64,000 nucleotides of DNA from Anisus vortex (Eukaryota > Mollusca > Gastropoda > Planorbidae), in the NCBI GenBank assembly GCA_949126835.1, contig OX421506.1, positions 16,064,447 through 16,128,446 on the forward strand. The letters run 5' to 3'. The position numbers and the translations under genes are program-made. Of the stretch, positions 38,201 through 47,945 are shown in pieces. Within the stretch, counting starts at the first letter, position 1. Each line of letters begins with the position of its first letter. The notes under the pieces are model-generated. The model worked only from the letters and a program-made list of their open reading frames with translations, did not search any database and was not told where the DNA came from.

Positions 38201-41037
38201 AGGAGAAAACGAACATTATATTTCAGGCATAATGTCTAGTATTGCAACGTCATTTTGCAAACCTTTTTGGTACAGTGGAGTCAAAAGAGAAGTGTCCATT
38301 CATAACTAAACTGACCCTGTCGCTTACCCTAGAAAACTGTGGTGTAGGTGTAGTGTAGGTTGTGGATTCCTTGGAATACCGATCATCATGCTAAAACGCA
38401 GACACTATTGGATACTTTGTAATGAAAGGCCAAAAGCTCAATAACTTCAGCAGTATACCCTTTCGTGTGTAGTAACCAGGCATTCTACAAAGCTATCTCT
38501 AAGGTAAGAAAGACAAAGGCCAACACCATTTTATGGTTCTCACAGAAATAAGTACTTTTTGATGTTTTGGTTAGACTACCATTGTGGCATCGCACTGTCT
38601 GTTTAGGTAAGATTGATCATTCATGATGTGTTGTCATTGTTGACGAGACCATCTCCTTGATTGACCTACTGGTAAAACAGGGTTGCAGTTATTTGCTTTA
38701 AGCAAGTTGTGGTTGTTGTCCAGTTGAAAATTAATTGAACCTCGATACCTTTAACAAAGCTAGATGCATTATGCAAGGGGCATTTCTGTTTTATAGACCC
38801 AGTGGCTCCAACGCCCTAGACAGCAAAGCAATGCAAGTGATAAAAGAGTTAAACGAAGGAAGTAACATGTGGATATGAAGAGGGTACAAGCATGGTAGCC
38901 GTGCGGCAATGCGTAACGAAGGTCCCGGATTTGAATCCTGATGCAACCTAGTATTTTTTCCCCGGGTCTGGAAGGGTGTCCCTGAGTCTACTCATCTCTG
39001 ATAGGTACCTGACCTTAGTTGGGGTAATGAAAAGGCGGTTGTGCATAGTGCTGGCCACACAATTACCTAGTATGCCGTGGCCACAGAAACTGATGAACGC
39101 TGCTTCACAGGCCCTATGGACCGATTCGATCCAAAGGCTATGATTTTAAAATTTGATAGAATGTATTGTTAGTTGGGACAAGTCTGCAGACCAAGTTTCA
39201 GCGCGATTGGACGACGGGAATTGGTCGAAAAATCGATTCAAGCAACCAACCAACCAAGCAAGCAGACAGACATACATACATACAGTACGAGATAAAAAAA
39301 TTGGTAGTAAAAATGCAAAATGAATATAATGAGTAATAGTTGCATATCAACACACACATACATTTATTAACTCTTAAATTTAAAAAGATAACATTTTAAA
39401 GTGGATACTACCTTTTAATCTAACTCATCTTAACCAAGCCGAAATTATACGATTTTTATTATCTTTAATTACTTCAATTATCCATAAGTCCCAGTTCCTA
39501 TGTGTAACTAAATTCTAAAACTAAAAACTAAAAAACTAAAACTAAAACTCATATATTTAGATCTGTAAATGTCTACGACAGTTGTCTTACCTCACTTAAC
39601 ATATATTTAACGTCTTCTTTTAGATCAAGTCTGGCTAGCTCCGTCTTTACTGCGTAACTGTTTGAACCTGGTATTTCCCTCACGTATCTGAAATAAATGT
39701 CATCTACATATGATGTTCAATGTGTTGTATCAACTTTCGTGATAGTCAATGTAATGCATATGTGACAAATAAAATAAAAATCGTAAGGTCGTTAAAACTA
39801 TAATTAGCTATATTATAATTTACTTGTAATTATCATTGGCGTTGCCAGGATTGGAAGGGAGCGGGCCAATACTGCTCATCAAGAAAGTTAAGGGAAGGCA
39901 CAAGGCAAATATTGCAAAGTACCGGATGAAATATTGTGCTGGAGACAGGGTAAAATATAATGGGCATGAAATCAATTGCAAGTTAGAGTATATACCTCAA
40001 CTGGAGTACAATTTAAATCATTTGCATGCATTTTAATGGGTGGTATAATGCAAATGATAAATTTTGTAATGAGAGTTTCTATATTGTATATAGATTGTCT
40101 CCCTAGTTCATGCAGATTTGTCAATTTAATGTTGGTGTAGAGAGTAAGAGTGGATGTGTTTATTATATCGTAATACACATTTTATTTCTCTTTGTTTCAT
40201 CTAATTTGTAGTACACATGTGATTTGGTATTCGTAAGGTTTCGGTAAAAATCCATTTCTAGTACTTTTTGCACCAAAATCTATGGAAGCCACTGATCTAT
40301 AAAAATAATGAATTAGGCTCAGAAGTAACTTTCTTGAAACCATTCATCCGTTTGTCTGTCCACGTGAACATCTATTTTGGTCGTTCATATTTTCTCTTCG
40401 ACAATAGTTTTGGCATCTGAGGCTTGGTCGTCCCATTTCCCGTTTACCATTGGCCAACTTTCCACGATACATCTAGCTCTTTTACTCGGAGGCCGTTAGT
40501 TTACATCAACGAAAATTTCGGGGCAGATAAAAATATAAATGGAATACGTGCAATAGTTGAAAATAACAAAAAAAATATTTAATTAGGAAACTAATTACTT
40601 TCTTGCAAATTTGGCAATAACTTCTTTAGGAAACCCGCCCATTTATATCACATAAAACATTCTATAGTAGATCTAAGCCAAATCACTCACAAGCACGAAC
40701 ACTATATCAGCTAAATAAAAAAAAAAATCTTTATTAAACAATAAAATGTGTACTAATGGAACCTTGTGAATTGAATGTAAATAAAGTTTATGATGTTTTT
40801 ATAAATTTATTGAGAACAGTCGTACAAATATTTTCTGTCTTTGGAGAAAATAGCTGGGCAGGGGGTGTTTGCCACGCAGTTAATTAAAAATAGTAAATAT
40901 TGTAAAACTAATTATATGAAAAGTAAGTTAAAAGGCATGTAATAGAAACCTACGATTTGAGAACTTCATTATCAACAACAAATAGCCCTTCAGCAATGTA
41001 GGTGTCTCCTGTAATTGTATATATACAGAGAGAATAA

Positions 41038-41087
<50 letters not shown>

Positions 41088-41665
41088 AATGATATATACA
41101 TAGTAAAATATTTACACAGAAAGCCAGGGAGATAGATAATATATAAATATAATCTTATAAATGGTTTAAATAGACATATTTATAATAATAATGACTCCTT
41201 CTGTCTTTAGAAACAATCGATGCGCCCCTCTACAACTTCAAGGCTACTTTTGCAAATTCTGCGGTCGCTGAACAGTCCGATTTTCGATATTATAAATTGA
41301 GGATGTACAGATAGAAGTGTAGATAGATAACATGCATAGACATGTAATATATATATGTATATATGGAGTTTAGAGATGATAAACTCATATATAATAAAAA
41401 GCCAAAGAGATACATTAATTTGATAGATTATAGATAGACAATCAAGCAGACAGAGAGCTAGAGAGATAGATAAATAGACCGGTAAAGAGAAAGTTAGAGA
41501 CAGACAAACAGATTGATAGATGTTCATATATATATATATATATGTTCATGTCACTGATAAAATATAAATAGCTAAAATATTAAATGTATATACTGTAATA
41601 AGCTTCTTACCTGATACAGTAGAAAGACAGGCGCACACAACCGAGATACATGACATTAACTTCAT
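23076..41665 (-). CDS. secreted ADAM/MIG-17-like protein with lost zinc site (copy 2, complete, 13 exons)
   Basis: Exons on the minus strand: 41665-41611, 41008-40954, 39687-39591, 35084-34936, 34801-34764, 33206-33098, 32943-32812, 31216-31081, 30670-30539, 30395-30350, 27202-27041, 25470-25377, 23223-23076. They total 1353 nt, 450 aa, with every phase compatible and no stop. Residues 1-19: signal peptide. From about residue 20: zincin-like domain (YIAEGLFVVDNEVL, ALDKFDRWL, YDFAFLWTG, GYAHVGTVC) with no prodomain. Residues about 163-172 read VIAHILGSYF where HExxHxxGxxH should be, so the zinc ligands are lost; the Met-turn (NIM) remains. Then an ADAM-type Cys-rich region (about 212-316), two PLAC-like modules (about 317-401) and an acidic tail. 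Likely secreted and non-catalytic, perhaps binding or inhibitory; the role is unknown. Family assignment is firm, exact boundaries slightly less so. Confidence 0.85.
23420..23870 (+). repeat. dispersed repeat, relative of 8765-9180
   Basis: Shares 'tctagccaccccaaggaacgcc', 'tttcgctcatttct' and 'ttagctcacagg' with the 8.8-9.2 kb repeat. Opposite in orientation to copy 2, in whose last intron it lies. Confidence 0.55.
24200..24600. repeat. SINE fragment (plus) followed by a reverse copy of the dispersed repeat
   Basis: At 24235-24360, 'ggtcctaggctcgattaacg' (B-box-like) and 'gagtgtccctagtatgcagtagccacaaaaactg' match the SINE family of 38.9 kb. At 24360-24600 the reverse complement matches 8920-9175, sharing an exact 21-bp block with it. 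Same orientation to the host gene as the copy 1 relative. Confidence 0.55.
24609..24974. mobile_element. hAT MITE with perfect 8-bp target duplication
   Basis: Starts CAGGGTTCGGGAACC, ends GGTTCCCGACCCCTG, flanked by ATCTAGAA on both sides (24601-24608, 24975-24982). Internal 'gagagccaca' repeats and 'agccagatgcagccatcaat'. Same family as 28290-28685, opposite orientation. No ORF. Confidence 0.9.
25377..25470 (-). CDS. copy 2 exon: second PLAC-like module
   Basis: Donor gtgagt, acceptor ccacag, phases 1 and 2. Encodes CPYGDRRLDCVGL and YCPYDIGNCCAYC. Confidence 0.85.
25540..25690 (-). mobile_element. SINE remnant orthologous to 8102-8290
   Basis: On the minus strand: 'gttaggccgctaggcatcac', 'gcatcgccacataa', 'gttgcttcacaggccc'. 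The position relative to the next exon matches copy 1. Confidence 0.6.
26700..27030 (-). repeat. degenerate 24-bp repeat seeds in the copy 2 intron
   Basis: 'acgactagtataaaac', 'tacgaccagtgtaaatcgaaatgc' and similar words precede the exon at 27041 (that is, follow it on the gene strand). Few, diverged units. The region from 25740 to 26700 is AT-rich with nothing recognised. Confidence 0.65.
27041..27202 (-). CDS. copy 2 exon: first PLAC-like module
   Basis: Donor gtgagt, acceptor tcgtatag, phases 1 and 1. Encodes DCVFGDQPIVGF, SCENALYMGGTRSCYQ and FLCCSSCQARHTG. Confidence 0.85.
27203..28281. other. copy 2 intron, no element recognised
   Basis: AT-rich intron sequence with several 'taggcct' words. 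No ORF or repeat end recognised. Confidence 0.5.
28290..28685. mobile_element. hAT MITE, second copy of the 24609 family
   Basis: Starts CAGGAACCTATGGCTC, ends GGTTCCCGACCCCTG. Flanks gtttatat and gtttatag (7 of 8). Aligns with 24609-24974 when reversed. Confidence 0.85.
28690..30345. other. copy 2 intron, no element recognised
   Basis: Contains G- and C-rich patches (28880-28910, 29170-29230) and T runs. No gene-like ORF seen. Confidence 0.5.
30350..30395 (-). CDS. copy 2 exon: RCxxGxC end of the ADAM cysteine-rich region
   Basis: 46 nt, acceptor tttttttag, donor gtaagt, phases 0 and 1. Encodes RCHKGRCIPDSTALL, the usual C-x3-G-x-C-V/I close of ADAM cysteine-rich domains. Confidence 0.82.
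30539..30670 (-). CDS. copy 2 exon: ADAM cysteine-rich region
   Basis: 132 nt, phase 0 at both ends. Encodes DCPSYDSSTSFEDSICTQIC with a CC pair, then VLTFPSEGIMCDVGK. The form C ... C-x3-CC ... G-x-x-C-D-x-G-K is that of mollusc MIG-17-like proteins. Confidence 0.85.
31081..31216 (-). CDS. copy 2 exon: linker after the metalloprotease-like domain
   Basis: 136 nt, acceptor catttcag, donor gtatgc, phases 2 and 0. Encodes NCLLTTGAISTKP, YSGQILNVDAICRR and NHTASYSLR. This matches the C-L-L ... L-P-G-x-x-Y-x-x-D-x-Q-C linker of ADAMTS/MIG-17 proteins. The paralogous exon 60550-60700 confirms it. Confidence 0.82.
31511..31680 (-). mobile_element. SINE 3' tail domain
   Basis: A (ctgt)n run, then on the minus strand 'aaattcagctcgatcgga' and a following 'tgtattgttagg', the conserved tail also seen at 39145-39295 and 56805-56960. 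Confidence 0.6.
32812..32943 (-). CDS. copy 2 exon: C-terminal half of the degenerate zincin
   Basis: 132 nt, acceptor tgtttag, donor gtaaga, phase 2 at both ends. Encodes LGSYFSGPASQNIMKP and FRWSFSNCSATDIDDYI. In active ADAMs this exon would hold the third zinc His (G-S-Y-H-D-G); here it reads GSYFSG. The Met-turn Met and the F-S-x-C-S end remain. Confidence 0.88.
33098..33206 (-). CDS. copy 2 exon: central zincin segment
   Basis: 109 nt, acceptor tttag, donor gtaagt, phases 1 and 2. Encodes YAHVGTVCGS and [21 protein letters not shown]. Active relatives continue A-H-E-L-G-H; here the codons join through the splice to AHILGS. Confidence 0.87.
33470..33680 (-). mobile_element. tRNA-derived SINE of a second family
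   Basis: On the minus strand, 'gctggtccagcggttagttc' (A-box-like) and 'gcgggttatagcccggcc' (degenerate B box and stem), followed by 'gatccctgtcgccctgcagg'. Different body from the 38.9 kb SINE. Confidence 0.6.
34764..34801 (-). CDS. copy 2 micro-exon (38 nt) of the zincin domain
   Basis: Acceptor gtttacag, donor gtataa, phases 2 and 1. Encodes FDLYGERGLYST, joining LWTG to GYAHVG as in other family members. Too short for any ORF caller. Confidence 0.78.
34936..35084 (-). CDS. copy 2 exon: N-terminal half of the zincin domain
   Basis: 149 nt, acceptor ttttttcag, donor gtaagg, phases 0 and 2. Encodes RPNAINTDVALDKFDRWLED and YDFAFLWT, the reprolysin-like core helix and strand. Confidence 0.85.
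35090..38880. other. copy 2 intron, no gene recognised
   Basis: Mostly AT-rich. A 28-bp near-duplicate ('attttattgtttacaatactataatata') lies at 35911-35973. At 37740-37870 a GC-richer patch with an open plus frame (CTPEECNGHVRGTWFSND) is not recognised and has no splice-site support. Confidence 0.4.
38884..39295 (+). mobile_element. tRNA-derived SINE, nearly full length
   Basis: Head 38890-38945 with 'tggtagccgtgcggcaatgc' (A box region) and 'ggtcccggatttgaatcctg' (B box). Body with 'tccctgagtctactcatctc' and 'gccgtggccacagaaactg'. Tail with 'accaagtttcagcgcgattg' and an (acag/acat)n end. Pol III transcribed and mobilised by a partner LINE. Confidence 0.78.
39591..39687 (-). CDS. copy 2 exon 3
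   Basis: 97 nt, acceptor tttcag, donor gtaaga, phases 2 and 0. Encodes YVREIPGSNSYAVKTEL and LKEDVKYMLSE, the first helix region after the opening strand of the zincin fold. Confidence 0.82.
40954..41008 (-). CDS. copy 2 exon 2: opening strand of the zincin domain
   Basis: 55 nt, acceptor attacag, donor gtaggt, phases 1 and 2. Encodes DTYIAEGLFVVDNEVLK, the Y-I-E-x-x-V-V-V-D start of reprolysin domains. It follows the signal exon directly, so there is no prodomain. Confidence 0.82.
41041..41090 (+). repeat. (GA)n microsatellite
   Basis: A run of 'ga' at 41041-41077, slightly interrupted after that. Confidence 0.95.
41611..41665 (-). CDS. copy 2 exon 1: signal peptide
   Basis: ATG at 41665-41663, donor gtaaga, phase 1. 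Encodes MKLMSCISVVCACLSTVSG, a typical short secretory signal. The frame is also open upstream, so a longer start cannot be excluded, but the Lys-hydrophobic-small layout favours this ATG. Confidence 0.8.
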
Positions 41666-41669
41666 AATT

Positions 41670-44080
41670 GTAGTACTTTTTCTTATTAAATCTGCTTTGT
41701 TAAGTATATCACAGTAAAACGGCCTAACACCAATGATCGTTTGCACGCTAATGCGAGCTGAAAATGTACATTTCAACACGTGGCCGTGACCTTTGGACAA
41801 TACATAACATACATACAAGCAAATATATTGAAACCATTGTTTAGCAGGATGGATTTTAAAAAAAAGAAGGAATAATAGACAGTGGATCATATTTATTTGG
41901 AGTTTAGTAAGGTGGATCTATGTAATAATATAGATAAATTCTTTGTGTTTTTTTTTAAAATGGAACACCTCGAAAACAGTTTGAAGCCTAGGAGTTCATT
42001 TAAGTTCAGAAGATTTAAAATCCACTTCAAATGCACAATATTTATTTGTACTTATTTATATGTTAAAAAAGCATACATATAATGTCTGGGAAAAAAAAAG
42101 TAAATATTAGTTGTAACGTTATTAAATTAATTATAGTGTGTAAACCTGCGCATCCGTATTTCTTAGAAACATTTAGTTTTTTTTCAAAGTCCCAACTTTT
42201 TGTTTGTCAAAGAACTATTATTTTTTTCTTGAAATGACCTTACATTTTTATTCTTTAAAAAGGCAACAATTTTTATTTTTAAATTCGCCCCACAGTCACT
42301 CCTTTCAGCATCAGGATACGCTAATGCCTTAGAGTTGACTTGGAAAACAGTAACATTGAAGGCTAGTGATAGTATTAGAAAAAATTACTGAAATCAAGCT
42401 TTTATTACATTGGAATTCTCTACCAGAAAATTATTCGTATTAAAAGTACTTCCGAACAGCTTTATTATTATATTTTTATCTACAGATTAGCTTGTAAATC
42501 TTTTGTAAACATTTTAAAGTCTCGTAATATGACGAATGAAACTAGTAATTCGTAAATAACTCTTCGTTGCATTAGCAGAAGTCAAGCTGATGGTGTATAT
42601 CAAAAGAAGCAGTCAAGTTTTCAGTCAGACTCATATTTTTACTGCCAATTTTAAATAAATATAAAAATAAATGAAAAACGTCTTTCAAGTTATCTGTTGG
42701 ACAAATTAGTTATATTCTAACTGATGACATCTTTTGATATTGAAAAGATTAATTGTTATTTCGATGTTGTTTTTTTTTAAGATTAATAGTCCAAATAAAT
42801 GTTTCATGAACATAAACATAGAAGGTATTATTTAGAAAAATGCTTCAACAAAAGTTTGGTTGCCACGCCAGAAAACTACTACTATTACTACTAGCTACAC
42901 CCAAGCTAAAATGTTGCCACGCTGCTATACTTTAGTTCGGCACGTATTGCCACGTATTGCTGACGCATTGCCGACGTACATCGTTAGCTACTCCCCCCTC
43001 CGGTCCACACACTGTCCACCCATACATACATTGCCTGTAGTCGCTGTTTTAACATCGGCAATAAATTTGAAACAACAAGCTTATCTACAGTTTATTTCCT
43101 TTATCGCATGTATTGTGAGGCTATTCAGGATGTTCACACAATTGGATACATTATTGTTTACAATGTGAACAAAAGTCTATCTTGATGTTAAACTTGATTC
43201 TACTATAGCTACAACAAAAAGAAGATATATTTTTGTTTGTCTGGCAACTCCAGATGTTGCATTATAGCAGTGGTTCTCAATCATTTAAAGGATTTAATGC
43301 CTGGCGTAATGCAGAGACATTCTTTTCATGACTCGTGGTCTCTTTGAACATTTACGATATAAAATATGTTTTAATAATATAATATATGAACCAATAGGCC
43401 TAAGACACTCTTACTTAACATTTTTGTTTTACAGATAATATCTTTTTATTTGCTATTTTTTTTTATATTTGGTTCTTTTTTCGATTCAATTTTAATTGGA
43501 ATGACTTCATCCTAAATGCCCTGCAATTTAGTTCTTCTATATTTGGATTTTTTTCTGAGATGTCGACAACAATCTTTTATAATGAACAGTCCACATAATT
43601 GACATTATTGACGATTCCAGATTTAAAAGCCTAGGCCTACAATTTCCTTTGAAAATTGAAAGTGTATATTGTATAATAATATTATTTAATTAGCACAGTA
43701 TTTTCACATGCTAATGATACATCAGTAATGATAGCAACTCGCTACAAACTCGCTTCGGCAACAATAAACCACAAATAATATAAAACTTGTAACCGTGGTT
43801 ATCGTTCATATGTATAAGCTTATATAAATTATACTATTACAATATACGTTATATAATATTACTATAGTAATCTCGTGGGTTAGAATAGAAATCGTGTCTA
43901 TCGAATTCTTAGTGATTTTCACTACTTTTTTGTGTCCCAATAAGTTTTGAAATTAATTCCATTTTCATATTTTAGAAAATGTTGAGACCTAAATGGCAAA
44001 CGCCGAGCTATCGTAAAGCACGTTTTAGCTCCGATGTTACAGTGCTATAACTAACCAGGTGTGGATCTTTTGGGTATTCT
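41670..44080. other. region upstream of copy 2 (promoter expected), hAT end at 43268
   Basis: No clear promoter element. 42860-43070 is GC-richer with 'ccacgtattgccacgtattgctgacgcattgccgacg', a local repeat of unknown nature. 'cagtggttctcaatc' at 43268 is the usual left end of an hAT (Charlie-like) element, but its partner end was not found. Confidence 0.4.
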
Positions 44081-44085
44081 ATAGC

Positions 44086-44292
44086 AGGCGTCGGCAACCT
44101 TTAGACAACAGTGTGCCAAAGTAGGATTTCTAATTCATTAAGCTTGTCAAATGCCTAAAAATCCTCCTGCTCTAGTAGCCAACTTCTTTTCGAAGGTATT
44201 TAAATTGCATTTTTATGTAATCTTCCGCGGGCCATTAAAATATTACTCTGCGTGCCAAGTCTGGCACGCGTGCAATAGGCTGCCGATCCCTG
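44086..44292. mobile_element. hAT MITE with perfect 8-bp target duplication
   Basis: Begins CAGGCGTCGGCAACC, ends GGCTGCCGATCCCTG, flanked by TTCTATAG on both sides (44078-44085, 44293-44300). Internal 'gtgccaagtctggcac' palindrome. A related fragment starts at 62183. Confidence 0.88.
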
Positions 44293-44704
44293 TTCTATAG
44301 TAGTGTCAATGATTGCATGACGTCTAAGTCTTACTGTACCATCGGCATTCTCAAATAAATATGAAAATCGGTTTAAGTTATCAGGTTTTCTGTAGAATCA
44401 GGCTGAACTTCAAGAGCAGTCATGTTTACCAGAGCCGTTCTGTTGCTATTAGTTCTTATGTTGCTTGAGTTGCAATATTATATAGAAAAGCTTTTCAAGT
44501 GTTTTTAATTAAAAAGTACAGGCGTTTTCATAATATCAAAATGGTTTTTAAGTTTGTTTGAAAGAGGTTTTTACCTCTAATTGTGCTGTGATTCTTAACT
44601 GATGTCAAACATTATTTTGTTTCATTAAATGTTAAGCTCGTGGCACTAACAAAGGTAATCCTGAAACATGTTCAAATAAAACGACAACATACATTTATTC
44701 TAGG

Positions 44705-45245
44705 ATTCAATAGAAACATTTAAATACCTAGGGTAAACCCTAACTAGAGATAGAAGGTCGATAAAAGAAATAAAAACTCGACTTAACCTGGCAACATCCA
44801 TCATGGTCAAAATATGGAAGAGCAATATCAGCTTCACAGTGAAAACAAAATTACTTTCCGTACTTTTTTATGTCTGCGAAAGTTGGATGCTGAATGCAGA
44901 GGCTGAGTGAAGAATTTAGGCCTCTGAGAACAAATGCTATAGAAAGTTTACGCCATCAAAAAAAAAAGCAACAAATGAATATGTCTTGCTCCAGGTCTAT
45001 AATCTGGCGGGGAAACAGAAGGCACCTCTTTCAACTGTAAAACGACAAAAGCTAAAATGCATAACTCCTTGGCACAAACCATCCTACCTGGAACAGTAGA
45101 AGGAGCCCGCAGAAAAAGTCGCAAGAAAAAGAAGTGGTTGGACAACATGAAAGAGTGGGACCGAACTACCTCTTCATACGCTTCTGCAAACGACTTTTGA
45201 CCTGGACGAATGGAAAAACGGAGTGATTATAAGGCGGATCCGCCG
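44705..45245 (+). pseudogene. RTE-like LINE C-terminal fragment
   Basis: One frame with several stops reads SIETFKYLG, RSIKEIKTRLNLATSIMVKI, WKSNISFTVKTKLL, CESWMLNAEAE, ENKCYRK, TILPGTVEGARRKSR and WLDNMKEW: the thumb and C-terminus of a common animal non-LTR reverse transcriptase. It ends ADPPYNAFSKMTK followed by TGA, exactly where the 27-bp array starts. Confidence 0.82.
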
Positions 45246-46340
45246 TATAACGCTTTCAGCAAGATGACTAAATGATACGTTTTCACCAAGATGACTAAAT
45301 GATACGCTTTTAACAAGATGACTAAATGATACGCTTTCAGCAAGATGACTAAATGGTACGTTTTCACCAAGATGACTAAATGATACGCTTTCAACAAGAT
45401 AACTCAATAATACCCTTACAACAAGATGACTTAATTATACGCTTTTAACAAGATGAATAAATGATACGCTTTTAACAAGATGACTAAATGATGCGCTTTT
45501 AACAAGATGACTAAATGATACGCTTCAGCATGATTACTAAATGATACGCTTTTAAAAAGATGACTAAATGATACGCTTTCGGCAAGATGACTAAATGATA
45601 CGTTTTCACCAAGATGACTAGATCATATGCTTTCAACAAGATGACTAAATGATACGCTTTCAACAAGATGACTAAATGATACACTTTCAACAAGATGACT
45701 AAATGAGACGATTTCAACAAGATAATTAATGATACGCTTTCATCAAGATGACTAAATAATACGCTTTCAAGAAGATGACTAAATAGTACGCTTACAACAA
45801 GATGACTAAATGATACGCTTACAACAGATGACTAAGTGATACGCTTTCAACAAGATGACTAAATAATACGCTTACAACAAGATGACTTAATTATACGCTT
45901 TTAACAAGATGACTAAATGATACCCTTACAACATGATGACTAAATGATACGCTTTCAACAAGATGACTAAATAATACGCTTACAACAAGATGACTAAGTG
46001 ATACGCTTTCAACAAGATGACTTAATGATACGCTTTCAACCAGATGACTAAATGATACGCTTTCAACAAGATGACTAAATGATACGCTTACAACAAGATG
46101 ACTTAATTATACGCTTTCAACAAGATGACTAAATGAAACGCTTTCAACAAGATGACTAAATGATACGCTTTCAACAAGATGACTAAATGATACACTTTCA
46201 ACAAGATGACTAAATGATACGCTTTCAATAAGATGACTAAATGATACGCTTTCAACAAGATGACTAAATGATACCCTTTCAACAAGATGACTAAATGATA
46301 CGCTTTCAACAAGATGACTAAATGATACGCTTTCAAGAAG
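45246..46340 (+). repeat. 27-bp minisatellite (about 40 units) grown from a LINE end
   Basis: Unit about 'cgctttcaacaagatgacta' plus 'aatgata'. Units vary by a few bases; some are shorter. The first unit is continuous with the last codons and stop of the LINE fragment (aacgctttcagcaagatgactaaatga). Confidence 0.93.
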
Positions 46341-46796
46341 ATTCACTTACTTTTTAAACACATCATATAATAGATGCCGAATGCGACAACAATAATAAAT
46401 AATGTTTTTTTCAGAAGCACTTGACATGCTTGTTGAATGGGCTCATCCATTGATTCCTAAATAAATCTATAATATCTGGTATAGGGAATCTACAGCTCAA
46501 GCTTATCATCATCTAATGTATAAAAAAATCTTTACATGTGATGTATTTGTCATTTATTTATTTTTATACAAAATGTATAATGTATTTAAAAATAAATTAT
46601 GGGACTAGAAAATGACTGAATGTAAAGAGAAAAACAAACACAGATTAATTAACCCTAAAATTTAAAAAGAAAATCGAAACACTTAACAACTTGTAGATAA
46701 AACCCTTTTATTTTTAATACCAAGTAAAATAACAAGAAATATTTCAAGAATTAAATACAATAAAATAAAATCAAGTCATCAAGTAAATACCTTCAC

Positions 46797-47937
46797 CAAG
46801 GACTACTGAAGACAGGACGCGCAGGGTTGAATTTCTGACTTCCTAGCTAAGGCCAGTTTTTTTAACAGTAGCGATACACTCCCTTGGCGCAGTGATATAA
46901 TGTTAACTATTATTAAGTAACTAACACAATTCTTTACTACTATGATTCATTGTATTAATGGTTTATGTCATTGTCATTAATTTAATGACAAAGAACGATC
47001 TAATAGCCATTAAAATGTCTTAATAATTACCAAGCATGAGCGCACTATTTTTTAAGGAGTATGAATAGAAGGCGCAGTTTGGTTCCAAAATGGATACTTC
47101 TTGTTGGATTTTACTTCACTGTGTTTGTTTTTAATGTTTCGATCGTGTATTTTTTATCAAAATGCCTTATAGATGTGGTGTAGTTCATTGTAAAGGTAAT
47201 TATAATGCTGCCGACAAGTGTCGTTTGTTTAAAGTGCCAAATAGTGCATGTATACCATTATTGAAAGCATAAAATATGAGAGGAGAGCACAATGTTTGTT
47301 TATTTTTAACTATCACAGTCAATTTACATTCTTTATATTCCTTGGTCATTAAAACACATAAATTTTGCCATAGATATAGAAATCAAATTATCGTATTTAT
47401 AATTATGGTATACATGTACCACTTGGCAAAATTCTCAACCCAAATAATCGACTTACTTCATAATTACTTTTTTTAGATGCTTTGCATTTGTCTCTTAATT
47501 ATGAGCCAGATAAATTTTATGGGTGGGTTACGTTTTTCTCTTTTTAGGTCAAGAAATAACGATTTTTTTGAATTTTTTTTTCACTTTATTTTATTCCTTA
47601 GGTGACCCCCCACATGAAACCGTCAACACCAACCGCATATATATATAGGGTATCATGTGTACGGCCATAATCATTCAATCATCTAAATAGATCTTAAATA
47701 ATATTCAAATGCTCTTTTAAACCCTCTCAATCCTAACCCCTCATTAGTAAACGGCCCTGCACATTAACATTATTGACATTATTGACATTATTGACATTAA
47801 TTATGTTAGTTACTTAATAATAGTTTACTTCATATATAAGCGCGACAAAGGAAGTGTATCGCTACTGTTAAAAAAACTGGCCTTAGCTAGCTAAGTCAGA
47901 AATTCAAGTCTGCATGTCCTGTCTTCAGTAGTCCTTG
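46797..47937. mobile_element. P-type DNA transposon with long inverted repeats, internally deleted
   Basis: Begins CAAGGACTACTGAAGACAGG and ends with its inverse. The inverted repeats extend about 140-150 bp with few differences (sharing 'agtttttttaacagtagcga' and 'ctattattaagtaactaaca'). Flanked on both sides by ACCTTCAC (46789-46796, 47938-47945), an 8-bp duplication as made by P elements. It contains a THAP-like ORF start. Length 1141 bp, too short for a full transposase. Confidence 0.85.
47162..47272 (+). CDS. truncated THAP domain (P-element transposase N-terminus)
   Basis: 36 aa: MPYRCGVVHCKGNYNAADK, then CRLFKVPN and a stop. M-P-x-x-C-x4-C-x3-Y ... F-x-x-P is the start of the C2CH THAP DNA-binding domain; the later Cys/His pair is missing. 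In P elements this domain binds near the element ends. Position and strand fit a deleted transposase gene. Confidence 0.68.
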   Translation: MPYRCGVVHCKGNYNAADKCRLFKVPNSACIPLLKA

Positions 47938-47945
47938 ACCTTCAC

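Noticed and set aside
42860..43168. 102-aa plus ORF in a GC-richer stretch upstream of copy 2
   Set aside because: Low-complexity Thr/Tyr start and hydrophobic end, no recognised domain; more likely a repeat fragment.
45174..46346. ORFs with SVSFSHLVE or AYHLVILLK repeats
   Set aside because: Product of the 27-bp minisatellite.
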